A stretch of DNA of 64,000 nucleotides from Posidonia oceanica (taxonomy: Eukaryota > Streptophyta > Magnoliopsida > Alismatales > Posidoniaceae). The translations under genes were made by a program, and so were the position numbers. Positions 53,726 to 64,000 of the stretch are shown here, in pieces. The stretch lies in the NCBI GenBank assembly GCA_037176725.1, contig JAZBRS010000035.1, forward strand, positions 48,618,001 to 48,682,000, read 5' to 3'. Below the pieces are notes generated by a model, which made no database searches, was not told where the DNA came from, and worked only from the letters and a program-made list of their open reading frames with translations. Positions within the stretch are counted from its first letter, which is position 1, and the number at the start of each line of letters is the position of its first letter.

Positions 53726-56700
53726 TAGACTTGTAAATCGGGCCAGCCCGGCTCGATTTTTTTCAGGCCTGGCCGAGCTTGGTCCAAGCTGGGCTGGGCC
53801 ACCTGCTTGACCGGGCCAAGCCACCTGCTAGACCGGGCCGAACCCAGTCAAGCATTTGGCTAGCCTGGCACGGCCCACGGCCCATGGTTGGATCAGGCCG
53901 GACCGGGCCATGGATCGGGCCGGTCCGTTCGGTCCATTTTTTTAAAAAAATATATAAATTTAAAATATAAATTTTTTTATTAAATATTGATATATACATA
54001 AAAAAAATTGAAAATTACATAAGATAAATGCTTGATATTGATATATAAAATTTTACATAAAAAATTGAAATATTGATATTGATATTTAAAATTTTACATA
54101 TCTTTACAATTTTTTTACATAAATATTTAAAAAATTACATCTTAAGTTCTTAATCATGTGTGGAGCCCATTTCGGTCCCCGTGCCCGTTGAAGTTGATGT
54201 CGTTTCGTCGTCTTCAGTATCACTGTTTAAGTTGAGTCCTTGAAGACGATCAACCGCATTGTATCAGTCCTTCAAACACACGGAGGCTTCTATAGACTTT
54301 TCTGATAATCTACATCTTCTATCACTTAAAATTCTTTTACTTACAGAAAATGCAGACTCTGACGCCACAGTAGATGCCGGAATCGTTAATAAATTTTTAG
54401 TCATTCTAGAAACTATAGGAAATCTAATTGCGGTATTAGACTACCACTTTAATATATCTAAGTTATTCAATTTTGATTCACTAAATGCAAATTCACATTC
54501 TAAATAATTTTCTAATTCATTATTTGTTGATAATTTTACATATTTTTCCTTTTTCTTATTTAATCTACTCCAAAATGAATCACCAGTACTACTACTACTA
54601 CTACTATGTGGTCCTATAGTACTAGATCTAGGTGCACTAGAACTACCTTTACCACAAAATTTAACATATTCTTCAAATAATGTATACAAAGTAGTCTTAA
54701 TTTTATTATTAAATTCTTCTATTAAGTTACTTTTATTCATGTTACTAAAAATATCATCTATAAGTATCATACAATTAACAAGTCTATGCTTAGGATTCAT
54801 AATTATTGCTAAATATGCCCACATTAGAGGATCATCCCAATAACTATTATATTTATGTTGCATTACTTGAATAATGTTTACAAAACATGGCACTTCTCTA
54901 TATTGCTGAAAAATATTTGTAATATTAAATAAATTAATTAAAACTAAATTACTAGTAGGATAATATTGACTAGATAATTGTTTAGTAGCATTATAAAAAG
55001 GTTTTAAAAAAGTATGAATTATTTGAGAATTTTGCCAATCTTCATCATTTAACATATAATTAGATTTTGCATTATAAAATGCTGTAATTAAATGGCTATA
55101 AGGTAAACTTGAACTTAACATATCATAAGTTGAGTTCCATATATGTTGAACATCTAATTTAATTTTTTTAGGTTTTAAACAAATTTCTGAACATAAATGT
55201 CTAAATTCTTGATATCTTTTAGGTAATGTTTGAATAAATAAAATAATTGTTCTTATACTTTCTATATAAGGTCTAATGCAATGTATACCATCTTGTACAA
55301 TTAAATTTAATATGTGACAACAACACCTACAATGAAAGATTTCACCATTTAATATTGGTTTTACATTTCTTTTTAATAAATCTATGGCAACATTATTATT
55401 CGAAGCATTATCAAAAGATATATATTAATTTTATAATATAAATGAAATTCTTTAGTAATTTCTTCTAACATATTAGCTATAGCCTTATTAGTATGTGGAT
55501 GATCAAATACTCTAAAAGCTATTAATCTTTTTTGTAAATTCTACTTTATGTCTATCCAATGTGCAGTTAAACATAGATATGGAAAATTATTAGGACTTGT
55601 CCAAACATCACAAGTTAATGATACTTTACATGATAAACTAAAAAATATTCTCATTATATTTTGTTTATATTTTTTAAATATTTTATGAATAATATTTTTT
55701 GTAGTGTTTCTAGAATGACTTTTAAATTGTGGATTAAGACAATCTTGTACACAAGATTTAAATTTTTTATTTTCTGATAATGAAAATGGTTGTTCATCTT
55801 GTACTATATATTTTGTTAAACGTTCTTTTGTTTCTTCTGCATTATATTTTCAATTTACTAAACCACCTGAACCTATGTGTTATTTTGATTGCCTTAAATC
55901 AGTATTTTCTTCTTTATTATGTGCAGCTATACATTTTTGTAAATGCCTAGCTATGTGACCTACACCCTCACCCCTAAAACAAGTGTATCCCGTATCACAA
56001 TAATTACAATAGCATTTACTTTCATCTGTAAGGTCTATGGTAACATGTTCCTAAACCCATGAACTCTATTTCTTAGATTTTTTTGTGTCAGTAGATTGTA
56101 CAGGGGTGTCTTGATGTTGAGACTGATCTAACTTCTAGGTTGGGATATAATCATGACTTCCTATATTTTCCATTATAAATATCTAAAATATGAAAAAACA
56201 GATAAAAATTATGACTAGAAAATTTAACAGTAGAGAAAAATAGATGTAATAACTAATGTATGAAACCCTTAACTCAAAAGTTCCAAAATCCAAAAATGGA
56301 AGGAGTAGAAGTAGAGAAATTGAAGGGATTAGAAGTAGAGGATTTTTGTAGCTCAGAAAATTAATAGAGTAGCACTGTAGTAGCAGAGCTAGAGAACAAT
56401 TGTGCAGATCAACAGAGTAGCAGACAGGGAGTGTCGGAGAATTGATCACTTAGGAGAATTATGAGAGTAGGAGAATTGTGAGAGTAGGAAAATTATGAGT
56501 GTTGTAATAAGAGAGAAGAGTGAGTTGTGTGAAAAAATATGGAGGTATGGTAAGATATTTATAGGAAAATGAAGATAAGAGGAGAAGAGAAGAGAAAAGA
56601 AAAATAAATAAAAAAATAAAATTAAAATAACAGTTTGTATAACCGTTGGTAACGACTAACACAAACATAACCGTTGCTACTTGTAATGCTATATAATTTT

Positions 56701-56832
56701 TTTATTTTTTTGGGACCAATCCGGCCCTGTTGGAATTCAGCGGACCCACTAAGTCTACTTAGCGGGTCCAATCGGACCCAAGTGGTGGACCAGGCCTGGC
56801 CAGGCTAAAAAGCGGCATGTTTTACATGACTA
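53726..56832 (-). mobile_element. hAT DNA transposon with 8-bp target duplication
   Basis: CCTAAACT is directly repeated at 53718-53725 and 56833-56840, an 8-bp duplication typical of hAT. The ends are TAGACTTGTAAA (53726-53737) and, inverted, TAGTCATGTAAA (56832-56821), matching at 10 of 12 positions. Both subterminal regions are rich in GGCC words (53740-53930 and 56715-56810), as in many plant hATs. The body holds a decayed transposase on the minus strand. The left end lies one base past the LINE target duplication, so the two insertions touch. Confidence 0.9.
54150..56095 (-). pseudogene. hAT transposase, degenerate
   Basis: Reading right to left there is a BED-type zinc finger (CYCNYC … HIARHLQKC, about 56010-55925), then SLTCDVWTSPNNFPYLCLTAHWID (about 55625-55550), then a frameshift near 55430, then SFDNASNNNVAIDLL (about 55420-55375) and HCRCCCHILNLIVQDGI (about 55340-55290). 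The open part 54441-55121 follows, and then a C-terminal dimerisation segment with SVSKRILSDRR (about 54360-54325). The end is STHD then TAA at 54152-54150. Stops occur near 55880-55850 and 54260. It cannot encode a working transposase as it stands. Confidence 0.87.
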
Positions 56833-56890
56833 CCTAAACTGCACTCCATCATGCGACCATCTGTTAATTTGCTGTTTATTTTTTCTCCGG

Positions 56891-59800
56891 ATGAACTATT
56901 CTTTGTTCGGTAGACCTCGAGCTTGCTGTGGCGGTTGTTCCGCCGGCGGTGCCGTTCTTGGCTCCACACCTTTTGTTTGTTCGCGCGAATCCGGAGGAGG
57001 CGGAGGCATGGATGTGGAAGGAGATGATGGATATCACGCCATTTCTTCTGGTCATCCAATGAACCGAAGGGACGCTGCTGCTGCTCTTCCCAATTCTCGG
57101 CTGGAATCCCTTGCCAAACGGGTGGAGGTACCGTAAAACCCTAGTTAGTCCCCCTTTTTTCTTTGCTTTTCTAAAAGTTATTCAATTGCGCAACTGCGTT
57201 TTTCTTGAGTTCTGATTACGTATTGTCTATTTCTCAAGGAACTCGAGAGGGAAAACAGACTGCTGCTGTCACGGATATCAGGCTGTCCTCGGTGCTCAAA
57301 GGTCAAACACATGCTGGATCTTTATGTGAATGAAGTTTTGCTGAATCTGAAACTTTATGACTTGTTTCGATTTTTAGTCGTGTCCACAAATTTATCCAAA
57401 AAGGAACTTGGTGTTGACCAACTTAACAAGATTACCATAAATACAACCGATACTTGTTAACAAGTTCAAAATTGGCTAGAACCAAGATTCTAGTGCAAAA
57501 TCTGAGGAAGTATAGAATCTTTATGTTTCTTGTATTGTAGCACTTCCAGAAAAATCTTGTTTAGTTGGTTAATGGGAAATCCATATTTTGGATTTATTTA
57601 TTTTAATATGAAGTACGTAATAGTGATTTTGAAATATGTTATTGTATTTCTTGTAAATGTAAAAAAAAACCAACTTAACAATTATATTTCATCCCAAAGA
57701 CAATGTCATTAAGCATAGATCTCAGATTATGATGCCAAGTAGGGCTGTCAATGGGTAGAGTATGGGTAGGATAAGGCTTTACCTTTACTCTTATCCCATG
57801 AATCAACATCCTTACCTATATCTATTTATTATCCACTAAGAATAATCTTACCCATATTCGTTTTTTACCCACAAAAATAAGCAGATGATAGAGGGTAATG
57901 AATAATAAATGGGTAAAAGTTTTCTTATTTTCAAAATATATATAATATATAATTCACTTCTTACATGTAACTCAAATTAATAGATATTACTTGCAAACAC
58001 CATATAAATAGTAATTAAATAAATCTTATAAACTAATATAACAATAAGATGTTTAAATAAAGCAAACACAATTCTACGATGTTCATATATCTAATAAGAA
58101 ACATTTAAGGTCTATTACAAATTTAATTCTTAAATATAAACTTAGTAAGAAATTGGAAGCTTTGACAGTTGAAAAGTGGGATAAAGTTAGAACTTGGGCT
58201 TTAATGTCTATGCCTTGGGTTTTTTTTCTTTTCTAATTTTCTTTTTAACAAATCATAATCACCATTTGTATATAATCTAGACCTCATATGAATAATGGGT
58301 TAAGCGGTAAACATAGGCATTAAAGCCCATGTAGCATAACATATACATAAAAAAATTGTATAATTTAAATGGGTAAAGTGGGTTGGGTAAAGGATTATCC
58401 ATATCCTGCCCACTAAAATACATGGATAATTTTTTTTACCCTTACCCTACCTATTAAATAATTAGGTAAAATTTTCTTACCCATACCCACTTAAATAAGA
58501 TGGATAATGGATTGGGTAGTGGGTAAACAATTATCCTTGATACAACCCTAATGCCAAGTCAGGTTTGTATTGTGCCATGCTTGTTTGAACAATGCCATTT
58601 AATTAATGTCGATGAAGTTAAAGGAGGTTGAAGACCTAAAATCACATGGTTAGACTAGCAAAAAAGGATTTGAACATGCGTAACCTAACTAAGGAAGTAA
58701 CACTGGATAGATCTAAATGGAGAGAATGAATTCATGTCCCTGACCCCTCATTGTGGGATGAAGACATCGTTGTTGTTGTTATCGTCATGGAAATGAAAAA
58801 GGTCTGTAACCATGTTGAAAATTGTGTTTGGATTTTTTTATGATATATATCCTGTGATTATAAAATAATTGTTTGATTGTAACAAATTTCTGTTCCATGC
58901 ATATCTTAAGTTAGAGTCTAATAAGAGCATAAAACACAACAAAATGATTGCTGTATTGATTCTGTACCCCCAATTCCTCCTTTCCTTTTCTTGTACCTAC
59001 TTATGGCATGGGCCATATAGCATCTTTTTTCAAGCTTGGCCTTTTCTTAAAGTTTTTTTGATCTCTTTATTGATAAAAATGAGGAAACAAAGTTCAAAAA
59101 AAGAAGGAAATATGGGCCTCAAGATCTTTATGAGCAGCAGAGCAATAGCAGGAAACCATTAACTTACCTTGATGCTTATTTCAAGCAATATGTTTCAAAG
59201 TTTTTCTTTAATTTGTTGTCTTCTAATACACTTAAGGACACATTAGTTGAAAGATATAACTATTTTTATATTTTTGACATCTCCTATAAATGCTGTTCAT
59301 ACACTATTTTTCACAAAAACAAACCATTTCGTTGAATTCTTAGTGACAGAGTCTTTTTTAGATTAGATTCCTGGATCCTTCAAGGATGACACAGTTTTTT
59401 TAACTGGAACTGGTTTATCTGATGGGGCTTCACTGAAAGCAATAAGTAACAAAGAACTTCATTCCAGCAAGGCAGAGAAACCAAGTGGAAGCTTTGATGC
59501 TGACAGTTGCAAAACTTTTACAGGCACTGTGATAAATCCAATTGAGGTGAGTGGAGAGTTGCTTGAATATTGGAAATATTTCCTTCAGAAGTGATTTTGA
59601 AATCATGGACATTTTAACATGGCAGGAAGAGGCTGAACCAGTCAATGATGTGGACTACAATTGTATAAAATATGGAACAGGAGAGGAATTATCAGGTTCC
59701 TGATCTGTTTTGTTTGAACATGATAGAATTCTACTTTTTATTAAGAGTATAAGAGATTTATTTTGTATGGTGCTGATATGAATTTAAACACAAAAATCAG

Positions 59801-59995
59801 TAACATGCATATATGTACATATGCAAATATGTATATAAGGTAAATACCTGTACACAACAATTTGATTTATCTAACATTGTGATCTATTATATTATTATAG
59901 GGAGTGGATCACATACATCTTGTCAGCATTTGAGTATTTTAAAGACAACTCCAAAAATACATGTTAAGGATTCAAATTCAAAATCTATTCTATGA
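56891..59995 (+). CDS. Unidentified small multi-exon gene (about 214 residues)
   Basis: Five exons join in frame: 56891-57127, 57239-57301, 59367-59546, 59626-59695 and 59901-59995 (645 bp). Each junction has GT…AG (VE|GTACCG; TCTCAAG|GAACTCG; TCAAAG|GTCAAA; TTAG|ATTCCT; GAG|GTGAGT; GGCAG|GAAGAG; TCAG|GTTCCT; TATAG|GGAGTG). I do not recognise the product. Exon 1 has a Cys/Gly-rich start (CCGGCSAGG) and LESLAKRVE. Exon 2 continues ELERENRLLLSRISGCPRCSK, a short coiled coil followed by a CPRC pair. Exons 3-5 are Ser/Thr/Lys-rich and acidic. Met40 (57008, GAGGCATGG) is a good alternative start. Intron 2 contains a transposon (57740-58550). A hAT ends 58 bp upstream of the first ATG, so the promoter or 5' exons may be displaced or lost. 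If intron 4 is retained the protein ends at 59703. Confidence 0.55.
57740..58550. mobile_element. Non-autonomous hAT-like element in intron 2 of the small gene
   Basis: ATGCCAAG is repeated at 57732-57739 and 58551-58558 (perfect 8 bp). The ends are TAGGGCTGTCAATGG and, inverted, TAGGGTTGTATCAAGG. The interior has inverted 'gggtagggtaagg / ccatatcctgccc' words near the ends and AT-rich sequence without coding capacity. The size is 811 bp. Confidence 0.88.
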
Positions 59996-61289
59996 ATCTT
60001 GATGCACTTCATTTAGATCGGATATAAATAAAAATTTAAGTCATTTTAAAGCTTTTAGTTTATAAATCATGTAAAATGATAAATTCAACAGTTTTAAAAT
60101 AAGAATCATTGGATCTCTAAGTTATAAGTTTTAAAATTTAAATATAATTCATGGATTTTAAGGTACTCACTACAATAAATGTCATTTAGAAACTCCTAAC
60201 ATACATATTTATTCAATGGTTTTTTATGAGTTATGACAAGCTATAGTGAGTCATAATTAACATGCCTTAGATTCTTAAACTAAAAGTTTCATAATCACTT
60301 GAAATTTCATCTACGTGCATCCTAAAGAATGTAGATGACATCTAACGGTTTAGATTTTAAGTTTAATGGTTACATATTTAGATATAAAAGGTTGTCCTCA
60401 AATCTCTTAAATGAAGACATATCCTTAACCGAAGCTGATCCTATTATTATTATATATTCTTAAAAGGTGCATTTAGTTTTTTTTTTGCAAGAAGTGCTGC
60501 AGCAGACTGATTACTGTTATTTCTTTCATACTACAAGATATATTGTCTCACAAATTCCCATTTCTAGAATGACATTTATTTGTGTTATTAAGAGTGTAGA
60601 GACCAAATTAAGTGTGCAAGGATTTTAAACTTATATGAGCAATACCGCTAAACAAAACTTATACAAGCAATTCAGTTAGTCAGAACTGATTTACAAAGAG
60701 ATTTCTTTATGTTTGATTCAGTCTACCCTATTTCATTTCCATCTTGTTTTCATGTCATCCACTTTGTTTTAAGCCCAACAAAAAAATAATGTCCATGATA
60801 CTTGCCTAACAATTATTGTTCAATCCGCTTTTTACATCCTTGTCAAGAGGAAACCCATAATTTCCTTTAGTTCTCTCTTCATCAAGATTTTATTTAGGTG
60901 CTATTAAACCTTTGATGGTTTCTTTAAGATATGTTACGAGCTACACTTTGTCTGTCTGAACTCTGCCTTAGGGTTAAAGTAGTTTATGTTAGAATAAGTA
61001 ATGTTATGCCTTAGGTATATTCAATCTAGCATTGGAGATTTAACAAAGGCCGTAAAGGAGGAACTAGTGTTGTGCCTACAGGATTGCTGAGAGTTAGCAG
61101 CATGGACAAGGTTGGATTTGTGAATGAGAAGCACACGGTATCCTATATCCATATGAATCAACGGGTTAATGACAAATTGGTCAAGGGGGTGGATATAGGA
61201 ATCAATGGGTTAATGACAAATTGGTCAAGGGGGTGAGGAGGGCTGGTGGGGTCTATATGGTTTATGGCAACCTAGTGCTGACTAGTGAT
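59996..61289. other. AT-rich intergenic or intronic stretch with a possible further exon
   Basis: Mostly AT-rich without repeats I can define. About 61034-61250 is higher in GC and follows an acceptor-like 'attcaatctag'. One frame reads SIGDLTKAVKEELVLCLQDC then a stop; another stays open for about 65 codons (RFNKGRKGGTSVVPTGLLRV …). A 44-bp direct duplication (GGGTTAATGACAAATTGG at 61163 and 61207) lies at its end. It could be a missed exon of the upstream gene or a separate relic. Confidence 0.3.
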
Positions 61290-62161
61290 CAAGGTTCAAT
61301 AAATCGACACGTGTCGGCGAAATGTCGCCAACACGTGTCGGAAATGTAAAATAGGGAAACGACATTAGGGAGTAAATCGGTGAATGCTGGATTTCGGTGG
61401 TAATTTCGGTCCCGAGTCGAGCATGTCGACCGTGTCGACCGACACGGCGAGTTTTTACAACACGAGAATGATGTGTCGGCCGATATGCTCATTTTTAGTA
61501 CCGACACGGGCGAAATTTCGATCATAGGTTTTTTTGTGTTTTTTTTTTGTGTTTTGATATTAATAACTTGATATTACATAAATCTAACTTAATAATACAT
61601 TTATCTAACCTAATAAAACATAGATCTAACCTAATAAAACATAGATCTAACCTAATGATTCTATAAAATCTATAAAATTAGTAAAATCAAGATACTCATA
61701 TAATCGTGTACCGTTTCGGGACGGGGGTGCTGCCCCCGCCACCCCCGCAGGGGGGGCGCACATGCTCCCCCTAGACCCCCCCAGGCAGCGAGACTCCTGT
61801 GAACTCTGTGAAGTAGCAACATCTGGGTAATCCTCAATCATATTCCACATATCTAACACTTAAGTATTCTCTTAACTTTATTTATTAAGTATTTTTACAT
61901 ATTATTTATACTTCAGAATATTTGTATTAAGTCCATATAGTGTATTTCAACATGATACATGTTTAAAAAGTTGATCTAAGTAGTTTTAAATGTAGATTAT
62001 TGTTTACTTTAGCTTATCTTGGAGTTTCAAAGCAAAACTCGAAGTTTTTTGACTATTTTATGAACTTCCGTAAAATTACTGCGTTTCCATCGACATTTCC
62101 CGACACGTTTTCTATTTCTGTCGGACCGAAGTCCAACACGACATCGATGTTTTGAACCTTG
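61290..62161. mobile_element. Non-autonomous hAT-like element with 8-bp target duplication
   Basis: CTAGTGAT is repeated at 61282-61289 and 62162-62169. The ends are CAAGGTTCAATAAATCGA and, inverted, CAAGGTTCAAAACATCGA, about 16 of 18 matching. The subterminal region repeats GACACG(T)GTCGG words in both orientations (61305-61500 and 62090-62145). A GC-rich island with C/G runs (about 61726-61792) sits inside otherwise AT-rich DNA. The minus-strand frame at 61647-61859 has no domain I recognise. The size is 872 bp. Confidence 0.88.
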
Positions 62162-62611
62162 CTAGTGATTCCTTTTGTTTGTTAATTTGTTACAATTTTT
62201 TCAAGATAATCTATATTATTGCCTTTCTGCTTGTATCTGTTTGGCCTAAGCCACAATTCGATCATCTGCAATCCCCACACATGTGGGATCAGATGCACTA
62301 AATTTCTAAATAGATCGCATATATCACTTTGAAGCTCTACTACACATTCACTGCAAGGGTCAAGTCCCACATGGTCCTCATAAATACCCTTCCTCTAAGG
62401 GGAAGACGATGACACGATACAATCACTAATAATAGTTGTGGATTGGCTCAGAGTTCCAATCGTGGATTGACGCAACGAAATTTCAGACAAGGTAGTTGAA
62501 TTGAGTTGCAGTTCATCGGATTCGATTCATGATATTTTTTGATAGAAAAAGATTCCCTTTGGACAGGAAGAAACTCCATCTTGTAGGAGTTTTAACGAAC
62601 TATAGAGAGCT

Positions 62612-63137
62612 GTGGTTGGTTGGATACGTCATTCACAACGTGAGCAGGAACTGTTCATAGGGGAGTCAATTCGTTACTGTTTGCCAAACTCACCACCTGA
62701 TATTAAGGTTTTGGAGCTTTTTGCAATAATGAACTACGAGGTGGAGGCTCTAGGTGCAGGTCTGACAAATGTTTGGGTTGAAGGTGACTCTAAATTGCAT
62801 ACTTGACTTGTATGGAGTTCATGTCCTTGCTACAATACTGATCAACCATAGTGAAATTATATATGTTGAAGTGTTTGGAAAATGGGAAATTACACATACA
62901 TGGTGTGAGGCAAATAGATGTACAGACTTTCTCGCAAAAGTCGCTGTTGAAGGAAGGGCCATTATTTATTACAACTTAGACCTACATCCCAAAAAATCGT
63001 TCTGCCTCTGCACCAAGTCACTGCAGCTCATTATTCATTATGTCTACAAGGGAGATGCCCGTGTCTCCAAAACAGTTTGTATTCACTCGTATATGGTGAA
63101 TATGATCATGAACAGATTTCCTAAAAGACATAGCTAA
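62612..63137 (+). pseudogene. RNase H-like (RVT_3-type) fragment, frameshifted
   Basis: Two frames give one RNase H-like domain of the kind attached to plant non-LTR elements and widespread as free relics. The first, 62612-62806, contains LELFAIMNYEVEALGAGL and VWVEGDSKL (Asp in the usual position). A shift near 62800 leads to the second, with HSEIIYVEV, ITHTWCEANRCTDFLAKVAVEG (His and Asp positions of the family). It continues open to 63137 without further motifs. There is no start codon context or partner domain, so it is a dead fragment. Confidence 0.6.
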
Positions 63138-64000
63138 CGAGTATATTCATTAAGCCAAAATATTTACTCGGTCAAACTCTAGTTGGCCAAATAGTCCAAA
63201 TGTGCTTAAAGAGAGTTCACCTGATTGGGAGTTTTTGTGGTTCCATAATCTCTGTGCTTGCAATGGCAAGCAAGAACGTAGTCTCGTTTAAGTAGGCAGG
63301 CAGTAAGGCACCAGTCATGTCTTATATAAGCATGTTCCTCTTGGTTGTAGGTCGATAGCCTACTTCACCACTCCACAAGGTTGGGTCACCTTGTCAAAAG
63401 AGAGTCCAGTGGTTTTGGCCAACCAACTTGGCCAAAGAAATTGTATTATTGGAGACAATTCCTCTGATGAATTTCCTTGGAACCTTTATAGTAAATGGAA
63501 TTTACAGAATTGTGATCAATCAAATGTTGTATAGTATTGATATTTACTATAACGTAGAATTGGACCATAATGGAATTGCTATCTCTACCCGCACATTTGG
63601 GAGGAAGACTAGATTTATCCAATTAATAAGAAAAATTATTAACAATTAAACTATATAAAATTTTCAAAAAATGAAATTAAAAAATTCTTCTTAAAAATAT
63701 TTCAAAATATAAAAATATTTTTATTATCTATTTGTATTTTATTTTCTTTATTAATATTTATTCATTAATTAATATATCATATTTTATATTAATAAATAAA
63801 TTTAAGAATTAAATATTAACAGTCCAATGAGGTTGTATACTAGTGCATGGTTAACATGGCTGTGCATCAATTGTTGATCTTTTGATTCTTCATGAATGGT
63901 TGATATGATTTTTTTCTTTTTTCTTTTTTTTCTACACACATTACAACCGTAGGATAGCAATGTAATGGTGGTTGACCCTTCATGCACAGCTTATTAGTTG
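63138..64000. other. AT-rich stretch, nothing identified
   Basis: I see no gene, repeat or transposon edge. 63.64-63.82 kb is almost pure A/T. The open frame at 63428-63649 has no recognisable domain. Confidence 0.5.

Noticed and set aside
61647..61859. 70-residue minus-strand frame as a gene
   Set aside because: Lies wholly inside a non-autonomous hAT-like element and spans its GC island; no domain recognised.
63428..63649. 73-residue frame near the right end
   Set aside because: No domain, AT-rich, no splice or promoter context that I can support.

Overview
This window looks like nuclear DNA from a flowering plant, probably one with a large, repeat-rich genome. Nearly everything from 1 to about 50.6 kb is decayed Ty3/gypsy LTR retrotransposon of the Tat/Ogre lineage. 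The signs are two separate pol remnants in which a normal RNase H is followed by a second 'archaeal-type' RNase H and then an integrase, LTRs of 1.6-2.7 kb starting TGTAGACACCCC or TGTAGATACC, polypurine tracts just before them, and long 3' non-coding regions packed with tandem repeats. No species can be named from the sequence. I see no bacterial, organellar or CRISPR features, and no rRNA or tRNA gene.

Layout. (1) 1-12.8 kb: the 3' part of element A: broken pol, a sense-oriented plant-mobile-domain-like (PMD-like) gene remnant, a 56-62 bp tandem array, a polypurine tract and LTR A. (2) 12.8-20.9 kb: a pol-less unit with gag zinc-knuckle remnants, a 70-bp-monomer higher-order array and LTR B. 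(3) 20.9-38.1 kb: element C, with pol B truncated inside RT, then three PMD genes head to tail on the opposite strand, then three tandem arrays, a polypurine tract and LTR C. (4) 38.1-50.6 kb: another A-like 3' region with a fifth PMD-like gene (antisense, intron kept), a divergent array, a 79-bp array and LTR D, which is split by a reversed solo LTR (E). (5) 50.6-64 kb: lower-copy, AT-rich DNA with a 5'-truncated L1 LINE (13-bp target duplication), a hAT transposon (8-bp duplication) directly against the LINE tail, a small unidentified multi-exon gene, two non-autonomous hAT-like insertions with perfect 8-bp duplications, and an RNase H-like pseudogene.

The most unusual part is 24.6-34.0 kb. 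Three PMD genes (one intact, two broken) lie in tandem, antisense to pol and between integrase and the 3' LTR. Each has GT-AG (or GC-AG) introns and a TATA box upstream of the first ATG, and each is preceded by a block rich in GCGTCCAACG-like motifs that also occurs in LTR C. A solo LTR with a GTACC target duplication interrupts the first exon of the middle gene. A second pair of PMD-like copies (6.8 kb sense, 39-40 kb antisense) differs by an inversion and by exact absence of a 74-bp intron.

Many in-frame stops fall where C-to-T change in CG or CHG context explains them (CAG to TAG, CGA to TGA), as expected for heavily methylated, long-silenced DNA. All gene models come from reading the sequence by eye; no database search was possible.
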